IMG/VR virus record: IMGVR_UViG_3300032213_001637
Coordinates: 1-64,000 of that record
Direction: 5' to 3' (one strand)
Origin: a virus
Length of the DNA: 64,000 nucleotides
A model generated the notes under the pieces. The model had not been told where the DNA came from. It made no database searches and saw nothing but the letters and a program-made list of their open reading frames with translations. Positions 1-7,174 of this stretch are shown here, in pieces. Position 1 is the first letter of the stretch. Each line of letters starts with the position of its first letter. Position numbers and translations under genes: made by a program.

Positions 1-43
1 AAAAAGACGCAAGAAATAAAAGTCCGTTTTATTTTTTATAGAT

Positions 44-52
44 ATATTTATA
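44..52 (+). promoter_or_regulatory. ATATTTATA start-proximal motif
   Basis: The motif ATATTTATA ends 5 nt before the ATG at 58. The same motif in the same orientation and at nearly the same distance precedes nine other starts in the window. Read on the opposite strand it contains the T4 late-promoter core TATAAATA. A late -10-like promoter giving almost leaderless mRNA, or a translation signal, are both possible. Confidence 0.5.
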
Positions 53-57
53 AACAT

Positions 58-300
58 ATGACAAAATTAGAACTTAAAAAATTAATCAAGGAAGTTTTAT
101 CTGAAACCCAATTCGTAAACGAAGGTTTGCCAATGGGACAATCTAAAGAGGCGCAAGAGGCTGCTCATAAATTAAACTATATTGTTCATAGTTTGATATC
201 TCGTCCAGATCTACAACGGAAAGGTATAGTGGCGGCGGGTGAACTCATTCGTCTAATCGACCAAGATAGAGATCCAAACTCACCTTTTAATAAGCCCTGA
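58..300 (+). CDS. Small protein with amphipathic leader, possibly virion-associated
   Basis: An 80-residue protein of unknown function. Residues 1-16 alternate Leu/Ile with Lys/Glu and would form an amphipathic helix ending in L-S-E. That tripeptide fits the (L/I)-x-E site cut by T4-type prohead proteases. The rest is helical, polar and lacks cysteines. The start is preceded by the ATATTTATA motif shared with structural-looking genes. A packaged head protein is a reasonable guess from leader and promoter together, but no family was recognised. A bidirectional terminator follows the gene. Confidence 0.6.
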   Translation: MTKLELKKLIKEVLSETQFVNEGLPMGQSKEAQEAAHKLNYIVHSLISRPDLQRKGIVAAGELIRLIDQDRDPNSPFNKP

Positions 301-342
301 GTCTGCCTTTTAATTAGAGCAGAACGAGTTTGTAAGAAGTAT

Positions 343-370
343 AAAAAACCCCACCGTTAAAAGTGGGGTT
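343..370 (-). terminator. Intrinsic terminator between convergent genes
   Basis: An 8-bp GC-rich stem, AACCCCAC with GTGGGGTT, has an 8-nt loop at 355-362. On the minus strand a run of T (complement of A343-A348) follows directly, so it is a strong terminator for the leftward EF-hand gene ending at 378. On the plus strand the downstream tract is only moderately T-rich, so it may also stop the rightward gene at 58-300. Confidence 0.85.
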
Positions 371-377
371 ATTTGAT

Positions 378-710
378 TTAATCTTTCTTTGGTTTACTTG
401 GTCTATCACCATCTTTTGGTGGACCATCGTGTTTTGGTCCTTTTGGTCCGCCTGGTGGTGGTCCAAAACTTCTCATTAATTTACGGTCAGCATCACTGAC
501 TTTGGCTCGTTCTTCCTTGTCCAATTTGCCATCTTTGTTTGCGTCATACTTGGCAACCAATGCAATACGTTGTGTTTTTTGTTCCTCCGTCAACTTTGGA
601 CGGAATGGACGGCCTTCACCGGGAGGTTTACCTTGTTGAGCATTTGGGGGGCCTAAAAGCTCAGCGTTTAGGGTAAATGTTGCGACTAACACTAATAGAT
701 ACTTATACAT
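378..710 (-). CDS. Secreted EF-hand protein
   Basis: A 110-residue exported calcium-binding-type protein. Residues 1-16 form a signal peptide (MYKY followed by a hydrophobic LLVLVATFTL core). An EF-hand loop, D-A-N-K-D-G-K-L-D-K-E-E, sits near residues 55-66 after a helical T-E-E-Q-K segment. The C-terminal third is Gly/Pro/Lys-rich (PPPGGPKGP-like). Only one canonical EF-hand loop is seen, so pairing may occur through dimers. An AAAGGA Shine-Dalgarno-like stretch precedes the ATG, which is unusual here. Similar small EF-hand proteins are known to me from Verrucomicrobiota and Planctomycetota, so host origin is inferred. Role in infection is unknown. Confidence 0.75.
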   Translation of the reverse strand: MYKYLLVLVATFTLNAELLGPPNAQQGKPPGEGRPFRPKLTEEQKTQRIALVAKYDANKDGKLDKEERAKVSDADRKLMRSFGPPPGGPKGPKHDGPPKDGDRPSKPKKD

Positions 711-728
711 ATATTTTCCTTTCGTTGG

Positions 729-743
729 TCAGCATGATGCTGA
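729..743. promoter_or_regulatory. 15-bp perfect inverted repeat, possible operator
   Basis: TCAGCAT-G-ATGCTGA is a perfect dyad with 7-bp arms. It lies 19 bp upstream of the start codon of the secreted EF-hand gene, in the 136-bp gap between divergent genes. Position suggests an operator for the leftward gene, or a hairpin in its leader. No cognate regulator is identified. Confidence 0.4.
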
Positions 744-809
744 TGTTCAAAGATACATATGGCTCAATCGTGTGAAAGTTTTTTCTTTTACATCACCTTT
801 ACAAAATTC

Positions 810-837
810 TTGACATTTTGGTCTTTATGGTGATAAT
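810..837 (+). promoter_or_regulatory. Sigma70-like promoter
   Basis: TTGACA at 810-815 and GATAAT at 832-837 are 16 bp apart (or TAATAA at 834-839 with an 18-bp spacer). The -10 box ends 9 nt before the ATG at 847, so the transcript would carry almost no leader. It probably drives the two small genes at 847 and 1104 and perhaps the RNA ligase. Confidence 0.6.
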
Positions 838-846
838 AAAACTATC

Positions 847-1098
847 ATGAAAAACTGTGGCTGTGGAAATTCTATTCCCGAAGATCGTCTCAATTTGGGA
901 TTTAAAGTATGCATTATCTGTGGAGAAAAGATTGCACTCAAGAAGAAGCCATTTGGTTACGTACACTACGGTCATAAAACGGCCGGCAGCATCGTTATTA
1001 CCTCCAAGTCGGGGTTTGACAACTACAGCAAGGTTTCTTATCGTATGAACAAAGGCAGCAACATGGGTTACGCAAGCAGAATCTGTACATCTTTTTAA
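847..1098 (+). CDS. Small cysteine-rich zinc-finger-like protein
   Basis: An 83-residue protein with two cysteine pairs: C-G-C near residues 4-6 and C-I-I-C-G-E near residues 22-27. The pattern suits one structural zinc site, reminiscent of a DksA/TraR-type finger. The remainder is basic with several Gly-Tyr/Gly-His turns and no recognised domain. It is the first gene after a sigma70-like promoter, consistent with early expression. A regulatory or nucleic-acid-binding role is a guess. Confidence 0.6.
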   Translation: MKNCGCGNSIPEDRLNLGFKVCIICGEKIALKKKPFGYVHYGHKTAGSIVITSKSGFDNYSKVSYRMNKGSNMGYASRICTSF

Positions 1099-1103
1099 TC
1101 AAT

Positions 1104-1322
1104 ATGACAATGTCCGAGATCTACAAAAAAATCTACGATGATGAATTTAACAAACTTGCACGTTGGAAGCAAGTGGCAGTTAATGATGATGTGGCAAACA
1201 AAAAGTCGTCGGGATTAACAGATGAATTTATCAAACTTGTAATAGAAAAGGCTGAAAAGTATTACGATCAAAATAAAAATTCTACAAAACCAAAAAAAGA
1301 GTTGATTAAAACATCTAAGTGA
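1104..1322 (+). CDS. Small Lys/Glu-rich protein, unknown
   Basis: A 72-residue highly charged, predicted helical protein with a lysine-rich tail. No domain was recognised. It starts 5 nt after the preceding zinc-finger gene and shares its promoter. Two in-frame ATGs, at 1104 and 1110, are both possible starts. Confidence 0.5.
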   Translation: MTMSEIYKKIYDDEFNKLARWKQVAVNDDVANKKSSGLTDEFIKLVIEKAEKYYDQNKNSTKPKKELIKTSK

Positions 1323-1340
1323 TGTAGTATATCAGAAATT

Positions 1341-2360
1341 ATGAAAGTCGCTACTATCGAAGAAATTGCAGAGGTTATTCCACATCCTAACGCTGATGCT
1401 CTTGAACTCGCCAAGATCAAGGGATGGCAGGTATGTATCAAGAAAGGTGAATTCAAGAAAGGAGATCTGTGCATCTACATTTGTGTTGACAGCGTTCTTG
1501 AAGACAAGTCGGTCTACGAGTTCTTGCGTAACAAGAACTTTCGTATTCGTACCGTCAAACTTCGTGGTCAAATCAGTCAGGGAATTGCTTTTCCAATGTC
1601 AATGTTCAAGAGTCTTGGACATGATACCGTTGTGTTTACTGAACCAAATGTGGTGGGAAGTGACGTTAGTCATTATGTTTATGCCAAACACTATGAGAAG
1701 CCTCTTTCCGCACAACTTTCTGGACAAGTATATGGTCTGATGCCTTCATATCTTCGTAAGACGGATGAAGACAACATTAAGAACAATCCAGAGATCCTTC
1801 AGGAACTTGCTGGTAAGTCATATTACATCACCATGAAGGTGGATGGAAGTAGCGGAACTTACTTCTACAAGGATGATGTTGGATTTGGCGTTTGTAGTCG
1901 TAACTACCAACTTAAGGAAGACGATAAGAATAGTTTTTGGGTTGTTGCTAGAAAGTATGATCTTGAGAACAAGTTGAAGAATGACGGTCGTAATCTTGCC
2001 ATTCAAGGTGAGGTTTACGGACCTGGCATTCAAGGAAATCTACTTGGTGTTAAGGATATTCAGTTTCGTGCATTCAATCTATTTGACATTGACAACTACA
2101 AGTATCTTGATCGTAATGAGCTTTTGAGATTTTGTGATGTGAATGATATTCCTGTTGTTGAAACCATTGACGATGGTACTTCTTTCAACAAGACTCTTCG
2201 AGAATTGCAGGAGTTTGCCAACAATCTCGTTTATGAGAATAATAATCTTGCAGAAGGTATTGTAGTTCGTCCTACTGTAGAGACGTATAGTGAGACTCTA
2301 AAGGGACGATTGTCAGGTAAGATTATTAGTGAGCCATTCGAACTTAAATACAACGATTAA
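1341..2360 (+). CDS. RNA ligase, OB-fold-plus-ligase type
   Basis: An ATP-dependent RNA ligase of 339 residues. Residues 1 to about 110 look like an N-terminal OB-like domain (H-P-N-A-D motif near 15-19), as in the Deinococcus DraRnl group. The nucleotidyltransferase domain follows. Motif I is K-V-D-G-S-S with the predicted adenylated lysine at K166, motif IIIa is F-R-A-F-N-L-F near 242-248, motif IV is E-G-I-V-V-R-P near 305-311, and a motif V-like F-E-L-K-Y lies near the C terminus. The enzyme seals 3'-OH/5'-phosphate nicks in RNA. A 5'-kinase (3207) and a cyclic-phosphate-processing protein (3662) lie just beyond one convergent gene, so a tRNA-repair role is likely. Confidence 0.88.
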   Translation: MKVATIEEIAEVIPHPNADALELAKIKGWQVCIKKGEFKKGDLCIYICVDSVLEDKSVYEFLRNKNFRIRTVKLRGQISQGIAFPMSMFKSLGHDTVVFTEPNVVGSDVSHYVYAKHYEKPLSAQLSGQVYGLMPSYLRKTDEDNIKNNPEILQELAGKSYYITMKVDGSSGTYFYKDDVGFGVCSRNYQLKEDDKNSFWVVARKYDLENKLKNDGRNLAIQGEVYGPGIQGNLLGVKDIQFRAFNLFDIDNYKYLDRNELLRFCDVNDIPVVETIDDGTSFNKTLRELQEFANNLVYENNNLAEGIVVRPTVETYSETLKGRLSGKIISEPFELKYND

Positions 2361-3145
2361 CTATAGTGTGGTGGTTCTTTTTCTTGACTGCCACTTTCTT
2401 TTTCAACAACAATACTAGGTTTTCCATTAAAATTTCGACCTATTTTTCCGTATAACTTTTCTGCGGTAGGTATTAATTCACTTGGAGTACGTATTGGGAT
2501 AGTATCAATCAATTCATATTTATCATACCACCAACCACCTTCCTCATATCCTCCTAGTGCTCTTGTAATATCATATAAACTGACGTATAACGGATAATTC
2601 AATTCATTGTGAGAATCATTACGATGATGTATCAAACTATACAATTTATGATACGTATCGTGTATTTTTTTAACATTTTCAATATCCTGATCTGTAATAT
2701 TTAGGTTTTTAAGTTCATCGGGGATATTCTTATGAGAAGGATCGGTTTTTGCCAAATCAATAAAACTAATTAACCAATGGTGCATGGACCAATAATTTTC
2801 GTATTCTGCAAATAGACGGTCTATGTAAGACTGAAACTTTTGATAAAACTCTGGCATTTTATCTTTTATGTACTTATAAAGAACCCCGGTACGTTTTTTA
2901 TCATCTTGATCTGAGTGTTCATATGGAACATCAACTATGTGATCAATATGTGCGGTTTCTTTAAAATCTTCATCATCGTTGTGTTTGGGTCTATAATTTG
3001 GATAACCCAATCCATGAGGAAAATTCGTTCCTCCAATTTTCATTCCCGGTTCCAAATCGCTGCCTGGTCTAACCCAATCGTCTCCTTCATCACCGTTTGG
3101 TTTTTTAGCTTCAAATAAATGTTTAAAAAAGTCTTTATAGTCCAT
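2357..3145 (-). CDS. Putative packaged head protein with YKDFF leader
   Basis: A 262-residue protein of unknown function. It opens with M-D-Y-K-D-F-F-K-H-L-F-E-A-K. This resembles the N-terminal capsid-targeting peptides of T4 internal proteins, and L-F-E fits the (L/I)-x-E cleavage rule. A W-V-R-P-G-S-D-L-E-P-G-M-K linker follows. Residues 80-200 are helical and rich in His, Tyr and Trp. The gene is isolated and leftward between rightward metabolic genes and has its own ATATTTATC motif 3 nt before the ATG. Its stop overlaps that of the RNA ligase by 4 bp. Packaging is inferred from leader and promoter only. Confidence 0.6.
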   Translation of the reverse strand: MDYKDFFKHLFEAKKPNGDEGDDWVRPGSDLEPGMKIGGTNFPHGLGYPNYRPKHNDDEDFKETAHIDHIVDVPYEHSDQDDKKRTGVLYKYIKDKMPEFYQKFQSYIDRLFAEYENYWSMHHWLISFIDLAKTDPSHKNIPDELKNLNITDQDIENVKKIHDTYHKLYSLIHHRNDSHNELNYPLYVSLYDITRALGGYEEGGWWYDKYELIDTIPIRTPSELIPTAEKLYGKIGRNFNGKPSIVVEKESGSQEKEPPHYS

Positions 3146-3148
3146 GAT

Positions 3149-3157
3149 GATAAATAT
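3149..3157 (-). promoter_or_regulatory. ATATTTATC start-proximal motif
   Basis: On the minus strand ATATTTATC lies 3 nt before the ATG of the YKDFF-tagged gene ending at 2357. It is one of ten such sites in this window. Confidence 0.45.
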
Positions 3158-3206
3158 AAATAAAAAACGACTTTACAAACTATTTTTCTTACTATACAGT
3201 AACCAT

Positions 3207-3665
3207 ATGAACAACTTTATAATTACAGTTGGAGCACCCGGAAGTGGAAAATCAACGTGGGTTGAAAAGTATAAGACAACTCATGCCGATACCACATTTT
3301 TGAGCAGTGATGCTCTTCGTGCAGTATTTGGCAAGAATGAAAACGATCAAACTGTTAGTGGTCGTGTATTTGAACACATGGAGAACGAAGTTGATCGACT
3401 TTTGCGTGAAGGAAAAGATGTGTGTATTGACGCAACCAATATGCACCGTAAGGCACGTAAAGTGTGGATTACTTTGGCAAAACAACATGGTGCAATATTG
3501 ACTGCCTACGTTTTTGTTGTGAATCGTGATACATTGATAGAACGTAATCAAAAGCGTGGGATAACGGGAGGCAGAAACGTTCCTGTTGATGTTATTGATC
3601 GTATGTTGACTAATTATGTTGAACCTTCAAAAGAAGAGGGATTTAATCAGATACATTTTGTATGA
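3207..3665 (+). CDS. Polynucleotide 5'-kinase domain protein
   Basis: A 152-residue P-loop kinase like the N-terminal half of T4 polynucleotide kinase. Walker A is G-A-P-G-S-G-K-S at the N terminus. D-A-T-N near residue 78 matches the T4 D-T-N element. An arginine-rich lid (R-N-Q-K-R-G) and V-P-V-D-V-I match the T4 V-P-I-D-V-L segment. The T4 C-terminal HAD phosphatase domain is absent. The start was set at 3207 because the upstream in-frame extension lacks the fold. It overlaps the next gene by 4 bp. Presumably it phosphorylates 5'-OH RNA ends for the ligase at 1341. Confidence 0.85.
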   Translation: MNNFIITVGAPGSGKSTWVEKYKTTHADTTFLSSDALRAVFGKNENDQTVSGRVFEHMENEVDRLLREGKDVCIDATNMHRKARKVWITLAKQHGAILTAYVFVVNRDTLIERNQKRGITGGRNVPVDVIDRMLTNYVEPSKEEGFNQIHFV

Positions 3666-4042
3666 ACAAGTATTATTTATTTTTGGACGATATTAGAATG
3701 CCAACCGATGTTAGATGGGTTAAACTGCCTAACGTGGAGTGGACTATTATTCGTAACTATTCAGAATTTCGTAACATTATACTAAATTTGGGTATACCCG
3801 AGTTTGTTGCGTATGATCATGATTTGGCAGACACCCATTATGGTCATGGATTGAATGAGGATGAAATTGATTATAATAAATACACAGAAAAAACTGGTTA
3901 TGACTGTTGTCAGTTTCTACTTAATCAATGTAACAATAAGAGCATTAAACACCCACCATATGCGGTTCATAGTATGAATCCTGTGGGTGCCAGTAATATT
4001 CGTAACATTATTGAAAGGTATAACAGAACTATATCTGTATGA
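3662..4042 (+). CDS. Cyclic-phosphate-processing receiver-like (cPPRR) protein
   Basis: A 126-residue receiver-like protein. L-F-L-D-D-I-R near residues 6-12 supplies paired aspartates, Y-D-H-D-L-A near 50-55 a second acidic/His patch, and V-H-S-M-N-P-V-G near 101-108 the conserved C-terminal signature. This pattern matches the family proposed by comparative genomics to process 2',3'-cyclic phosphates in RNA repair. The gene sits in an ATGA-overlapping operon with the 5'-kinase upstream and a second P-loop kinase downstream. It could supply the end-healing activity missing from the truncated kinase; that activity is inferred and untested here. Confidence 0.75.
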   Translation: MNKYYLFLDDIRMPTDVRWVKLPNVEWTIIRNYSEFRNIILNLGIPEFVAYDHDLADTHYGHGLNEDEIDYNKYTEKTGYDCCQFLLNQCNNKSIKHPPYAVHSMNPVGASNIRNIIERYNRTISV

Positions 4043-4506
4043 TTATTTGGATCACTGGGCAACCCGCAAGTGGTAAAAGTACGCTTTCAAAGAAGTTAAC
4101 TGAATGTTTCGTTGATAAGTCATATCGTATTATTGATGGTGATATTTTTCGTAACCAGACATCAAACAATGATTATTCTGAAAAAGGACGTAGACTAAAC
4201 GTGGAACGCATAATGATATTTGCGTTGGGAGAAGAACGTTACTATGATTATGTTATTGTTGCTGCGGTGAGTCCATTTAAAGATCAACGTGACTGGATTA
4301 AAACCAAGACTAACGTCAAAGAAATTTATTTGACTAGCAGTCGTCAACGTGATGGTAAAATGGTTGAATATTATTCTCCACCCACCGACAATTATTTACA
4401 TATTGACACCGACACACATACTGTGGTAGAAACACAACTCAAATCGTTAACTTATATTTTGACACCATGTTTAAAGCAATTGCAGCAATGGATAAAAACC
4501 GTCTGA
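4039..4506 (+). CDS. APS-kinase-like P-loop kinase
   Basis: A 155-residue kinase. Walker A is G-Q-P-A-S-G-K-S-T near residues 7-15. I-D-G-D-I-F-R near 33-39 matches the substrate-binding D-G-D-x-x-R of adenylylsulfate kinases, and R-R-L-N-V-E-R near 51-57 fits the same family. V-S-P-F and E-I-Y-L are further family-like elements. The start overlaps the cPPRR gene by 4 bp and the 3' end overlaps DHFR by 40 bp. The substrate could be adenylylsulfate or, given context, another nucleotide or RNA end. Confidence 0.7.
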   Translation: MIIWITGQPASGKSTLSKKLTECFVDKSYRIIDGDIFRNQTSNNDYSEKGRRLNVERIMIFALGEERYYDYVIVAAVSPFKDQRDWIKTKTNVKEIYLTSSRQRDGKMVEYYSPPTDNYLHIDTDTHTVVETQLKSLTYILTPCLKQLQQWIKTV

Positions 4507-4940
4507 TTGGACGGGGTGGTGGACTTCCTTGGCCAAGTATCAAGGAAGACTTTCAGTGGTTCAAGACATTTACTGCCAATCAGTATCTTGTTGTTGGATC
4601 TACTACGTATCGAACACTTCCACCTCTTCCTGGCAGAAAGTTGTTGGTATTGACGGATAACTTTACAGACCGTTGGTTCAATCCGTTTAACGACACTGCA
4701 ATGTGTACGTTGTCATATGTTGATGTACTAAAGGTTGCTGAAAAACGTGATGTCATCGTTATTGGAGGTGCAAAAACATATGAATTGTTTATGGACTCAA
4801 TTGATGAATTTTATATTACACAGGTTAATGGTGAATATGAAGGTGATACTTATATGCCAGAACTTGGTAAACACTTAAACAAGGTTTCAAAGTTTATTGA
4901 ATTTGAAGGTGGTCACAAAGTTTGTAAATATACAAGATAA
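4467..4940 (+). CDS. Dihydrofolate reductase
   Basis: A 157-residue DHFR, the usual bacterial length. The N terminus (I-A-A-M-D-K-N-R-L-I-G then G-L-P-W) carries the substrate and NADPH contacts. A G-S-T-T-Y-R-T-L-P segment and the late V-I-G-G-A-K-T-Y NADPH-binding loop are present. It regenerates tetrahydrofolate after the thymidylate synthase reaction encoded two genes downstream. The ATG at 4467 gives the canonical N terminus despite a 40-bp overlap with the upstream kinase. Confidence 0.93.
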   Translation: MFKAIAAMDKNRLIGRGGGLPWPSIKEDFQWFKTFTANQYLVVGSTTYRTLPPLPGRKLLVLTDNFTDRWFNPFNDTAMCTLSYVDVLKVAEKRDVIVIGGAKTYELFMDSIDEFYITQVNGEYEGDTYMPELGKHLNKVSKFIEFEGGHKVCKYTR

Positions 4941-4944
4941 TAAT

Positions 4945-5169
4945 ATGAATTATACAATTTGGGAAAGTACAATAGATAAGAAGTTTAAAGTATGTGTGAC
5001 ACGGGTGGCGCCATACGAAGGTGAATTGATTATCAGTGAAGATGATAAAATGTTGACAATCCAACAGGTTACGATATCACACGATGCAAAATTTGGACCT
5101 GATATAAGTGATATAACTGAATGGGAAAGAGTGTGCATTGATTTCATTGACAATAAATTAAACAAGTAA
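4945..5169 (+). CDS. Small protein of unknown function
   Basis: A 74-residue acidic protein with alternating strands (Y-T-I-W-E-S and K-F-K-V-C-V-T-R) and a C-terminal helix. The start at 4945 was chosen over an upstream in-frame ATG inside DHFR because it directly follows the DHFR stop. It lies between DHFR and thymidylate synthase and is probably co-transcribed with them. No family was recognised. Confidence 0.5.
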   Translation: MNYTIWESTIDKKFKVCVTRVAPYEGELIISEDDKMLTIQQVTISHDAKFGPDISDITEWERVCIDFIDNKLNK

Positions 5170-5170
5170 T

Positions 5171-6331
5171 ATGAACAAAGTAGACACAGAATATTTCAGA
5201 ATTGTCAATGATATTTTGACAAACGGAAAACTTAAAAAGAACAGAACTGGTGTAGATACAATTGGTATTTTTGGTGCTCAAGCCAAATACAATGTGGATC
5301 TAAATGCATTTCCTCTATTAACCACCAAGAAAGTTCATTGGCCAGCAATTGTTCACGAACTATTGTGGTTTATCAGTGGCAGCACTAATATCAAGTATCT
5401 GGTTGATAATAATGTTCGTATTTGGAATGAATGGGCATACAAGAAATATTCTGATTGGTGGGAAAATAGAGCAAAATTCTATACTTCTCCAGAAAACATG
5501 GAGAGAGAAATTCCAGCGGCGCAAGAGAACAAATTGACACAAGAAGAATTTGTTGACAAAATTAAATTTGACGAATCGTTTGCAAATAGATGGGGTGAAT
5601 TGGGTGAAGGAACTTATGGTGGAATGTGGCGAGATTTTCCATTTTTTACAATTGTTGATAAAACAGATCCATCAACGATGCCAAAATTCAAATCATTAGG
5701 AACAAAGGGAATGTATTGTGGAGATGAACCATTAACTTTTCTAGGAAGAATTGATCAAATTACAAAAGTACTTGAAAAGTTAAAGAACAATCCAGATGAT
5801 AGACGCATGATTGTAAGTGCATGGCATCCATATTGGGTAGATCATTGCGCATTACCTCCGTGCCATTGTCTATTCCATTTTCATACTGAAGAATTGACTT
5901 TGGAAGAACGAATTGATATTTTACAGAAACAAGTTGGTCCTGTAAATCTTCCTAAATCTGATGTGTGGATCATTCAAAAACTGAACGAGGACAATATTCC
6001 AACCCGTCGTTTGAATTGTTTGTTATACCAAAGATCCGTGGACACTGCACTTGGAAAGCCATTTAATATTGCAAGTTATGCACTGTTAACTGCTATGATT
6101 GCACAAACTGTTAATATGGTTTCAGGTATGTTTACGCATTCAATGGGTGATACGCATATCTATGTAAATCACATTGACGGATTGAAGTTACAATTAACAC
6201 GGGAACCAAAGAAGCTACCTAGAGTTTGGTTGAATCCAGAAGTTAAATCACTGTTTGATTTCAAATACGATGATATTAAACTATTAGATTATGAGTTTCA
6301 TCCAACAATTAAGTTTAATGTAGCTGTATAA
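5171..6331 (+). CDS. thyA: Thymidylate synthase ThyA with insertions
   Basis: Converts dUMP to dTMP with methylene-tetrahydrofolate. N-R-T-G-V-D-T near 24-30 gives the phosphate-binding arginine, L-P-P-C-H-C near 228-233 holds catalytic Cys231, and Y-Q-R-S-V-D near 286-291, F-N-I-A-S-Y and H-I-Y-V-N-H are all conserved. At 386 residues it is about 100 longer than the T4 enzyme. Extra sequence appears after N-E-W-A (about 95-140), before G-R-I-D-Q (about 155-190) and after the active site (about 240-275). All catalytic motifs survive, so it should be active. It forms a dTMP module with the DHFR gene. Confidence 0.95.
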   Translation: MNKVDTEYFRIVNDILTNGKLKKNRTGVDTIGIFGAQAKYNVDLNAFPLLTTKKVHWPAIVHELLWFISGSTNIKYLVDNNVRIWNEWAYKKYSDWWENRAKFYTSPENMEREIPAAQENKLTQEEFVDKIKFDESFANRWGELGEGTYGGMWRDFPFFTIVDKTDPSTMPKFKSLGTKGMYCGDEPLTFLGRIDQITKVLEKLKNNPDDRRMIVSAWHPYWVDHCALPPCHCLFHFHTEELTLEERIDILQKQVGPVNLPKSDVWIIQKLNEDNIPTRRLNCLLYQRSVDTALGKPFNIASYALLTAMIAQTVNMVSGMFTHSMGDTHIYVNHIDGLKLQLTREPKKLPRVWLNPEVKSLFDFKYDDIKLLDYEFHPTIKFNVAV

Positions 6332-6343
6332 CAAATTAATTAT

Positions 6344-6589
6344 ATGACTGACGACATAAAAGAAATAATTGAAGAACACAATCTTCTAACTATGGATGGA
6401 TTCGATGATTGTATCGACGGTGTTGTATATGGAAAAATGCGTGAATTGGTAGTTGTATATGATCGTGAAAAGGTTATTGAAAAAATTATGTCATACGGTA
6501 TGACTTATGCTGAAGCAGAAGAATATCATGAATATAATCAAGCAGACGCGTGGGTAGGAGATACTACACCGATATTCATAATCAAATGA
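6344..6589 (+). CDS. Conserved small phage protein
   Basis: An 81-residue acidic protein. The arrangement G-F-D-D-C-I-D-G-V, then a G-M-T-Y-A-E-A-E-E-Y helix, then a C-terminal T-P-I-F-I-I is one I recognise from many unrelated phage genomes as a conserved protein without a known function. It lies in the ThyA operon and its stop overlaps the next start (ATGA). Confidence 0.65.
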   Translation: MTDDIKEIIEEHNLLTMDGFDDCIDGVVYGKMRELVVVYDREKVIEKIMSYGMTYAEAEEYHEYNQADAWVGDTTPIFIIK

Positions 6590-6924
6590 AACTACTACTG
6601 GGAATCGGAATATTAACTTTTGTATACATTATTGGGTGGCATCAACTATATGGTCAGTTTATTGCCGAATGGTACAAAAAGTACCAAAATTGGTTGGTGA
6701 TCTTAAGCATACCCAATACATTGTTGTCAATTTATTCTGTCAAACTTATCAGTGAACACTTTGAAGGCAAGATGTGGCCAAATCGCATTCTCACATTTAG
6801 TATTGGAATTGTGATGTTTACATTGTTGACTCAAATATATTTTAATGAGAAAATTAACCTCAAAACACTTGTACTGATTGCATTAAGTGGTCTTATTGTG
6901 GCACTACAAGTTATCTGGAAATAA
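6586..6924 (+). CDS. Four-helix membrane protein
   Basis: A 112-residue integral membrane protein with four hydrophobic segments near residues 3-24, 36-56, 67-87 and 93-111, with a short basic W-Y-K-K-Y-Q loop after the first. The start is at 6586, coupled by ATGA to the upstream gene; an earlier in-frame ATG at 6550 would overlap that gene by 40 bp. Function is unknown; an inner-membrane role in superinfection control or nutrient handling is only a guess. Confidence 0.6.
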   Translation: MKLLLGIGILTFVYIIGWHQLYGQFIAEWYKKYQNWLVILSIPNTLLSIYSVKLISEHFEGKMWPNRILTFSIGIVMFTLLTQIYFNEKINLKTLVLIALSGLIVALQVIWK

Positions 6925-6929
6925 ACAAT

Positions 6930-7118
6930 ATGAACAATACTATTACCAAACTTGAAAACAACGATTTCAAAGTAGAACAAAACGAAACATGTATTATGTG
7001 TGATGTAGAAACTGACGTTCCACGTTCTATGCACATCGATTTTAGACACAACTATATTGAAGGTGTTGGTCAACTGTGTACATCATGTGCATCAGAAATA
7101 AATAACGCTGAAATCTAA
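6930..7118 (+). CDS. Small zinc-ribbon protein
   Basis: A 62-residue protein with C-I-M-C near residues 21-24 and C-T-S-C near 50-53, giving a four-cysteine zinc ribbon. His residues lie between the pairs. No enzymatic motif. It is the last gene before a strong promoter at 7128. Confidence 0.6.
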   Translation: MNNTITKLENNDFKVEQNETCIMCDVETDVPRSMHIDFRHNYIEGVGQLCTSCASEINNAEI

Positions 7119-7127
7119 TTTTTGGTG

Positions 7128-7156
7128 TTGACATTAATGTCAGTTTTACCTATAGT
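7128..7156 (+). promoter_or_regulatory. Consensus sigma70-type promoter
   Basis: TTGACA (7128-7133), a 17-bp spacer and TATAGT (7151-7156) form the best sigma70-type promoter in the window. AGGAGA (7165-7170) follows 4 nt before the ATG at 7175. Both a leader and a Shine-Dalgarno sequence are present, unlike most genes here. Expression early by host polymerase is likely. Confidence 0.8.
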
Positions 7157-7174
7157 TACACGATAGGAGATAAC

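Noticed and set aside
857-1048. Overlapping + strand reading frame inside the zinc-finger gene
   Set aside because: The other frame has the paired cysteines, the promoter spacing and a proper start; this one has low-complexity content and no motif.
3144-3206. N-terminal extension of the polynucleotide kinase
   Set aside because: The upstream stretch is hydrophobic and basic and unlike any kinase, and ATG 3207 directly precedes the Walker A strand.
6550-6585. Upstream start for the four-helix membrane protein
   Set aside because: It would overlap the preceding gene by 40 bp, whereas 6586 gives the ATGA coupling common here.
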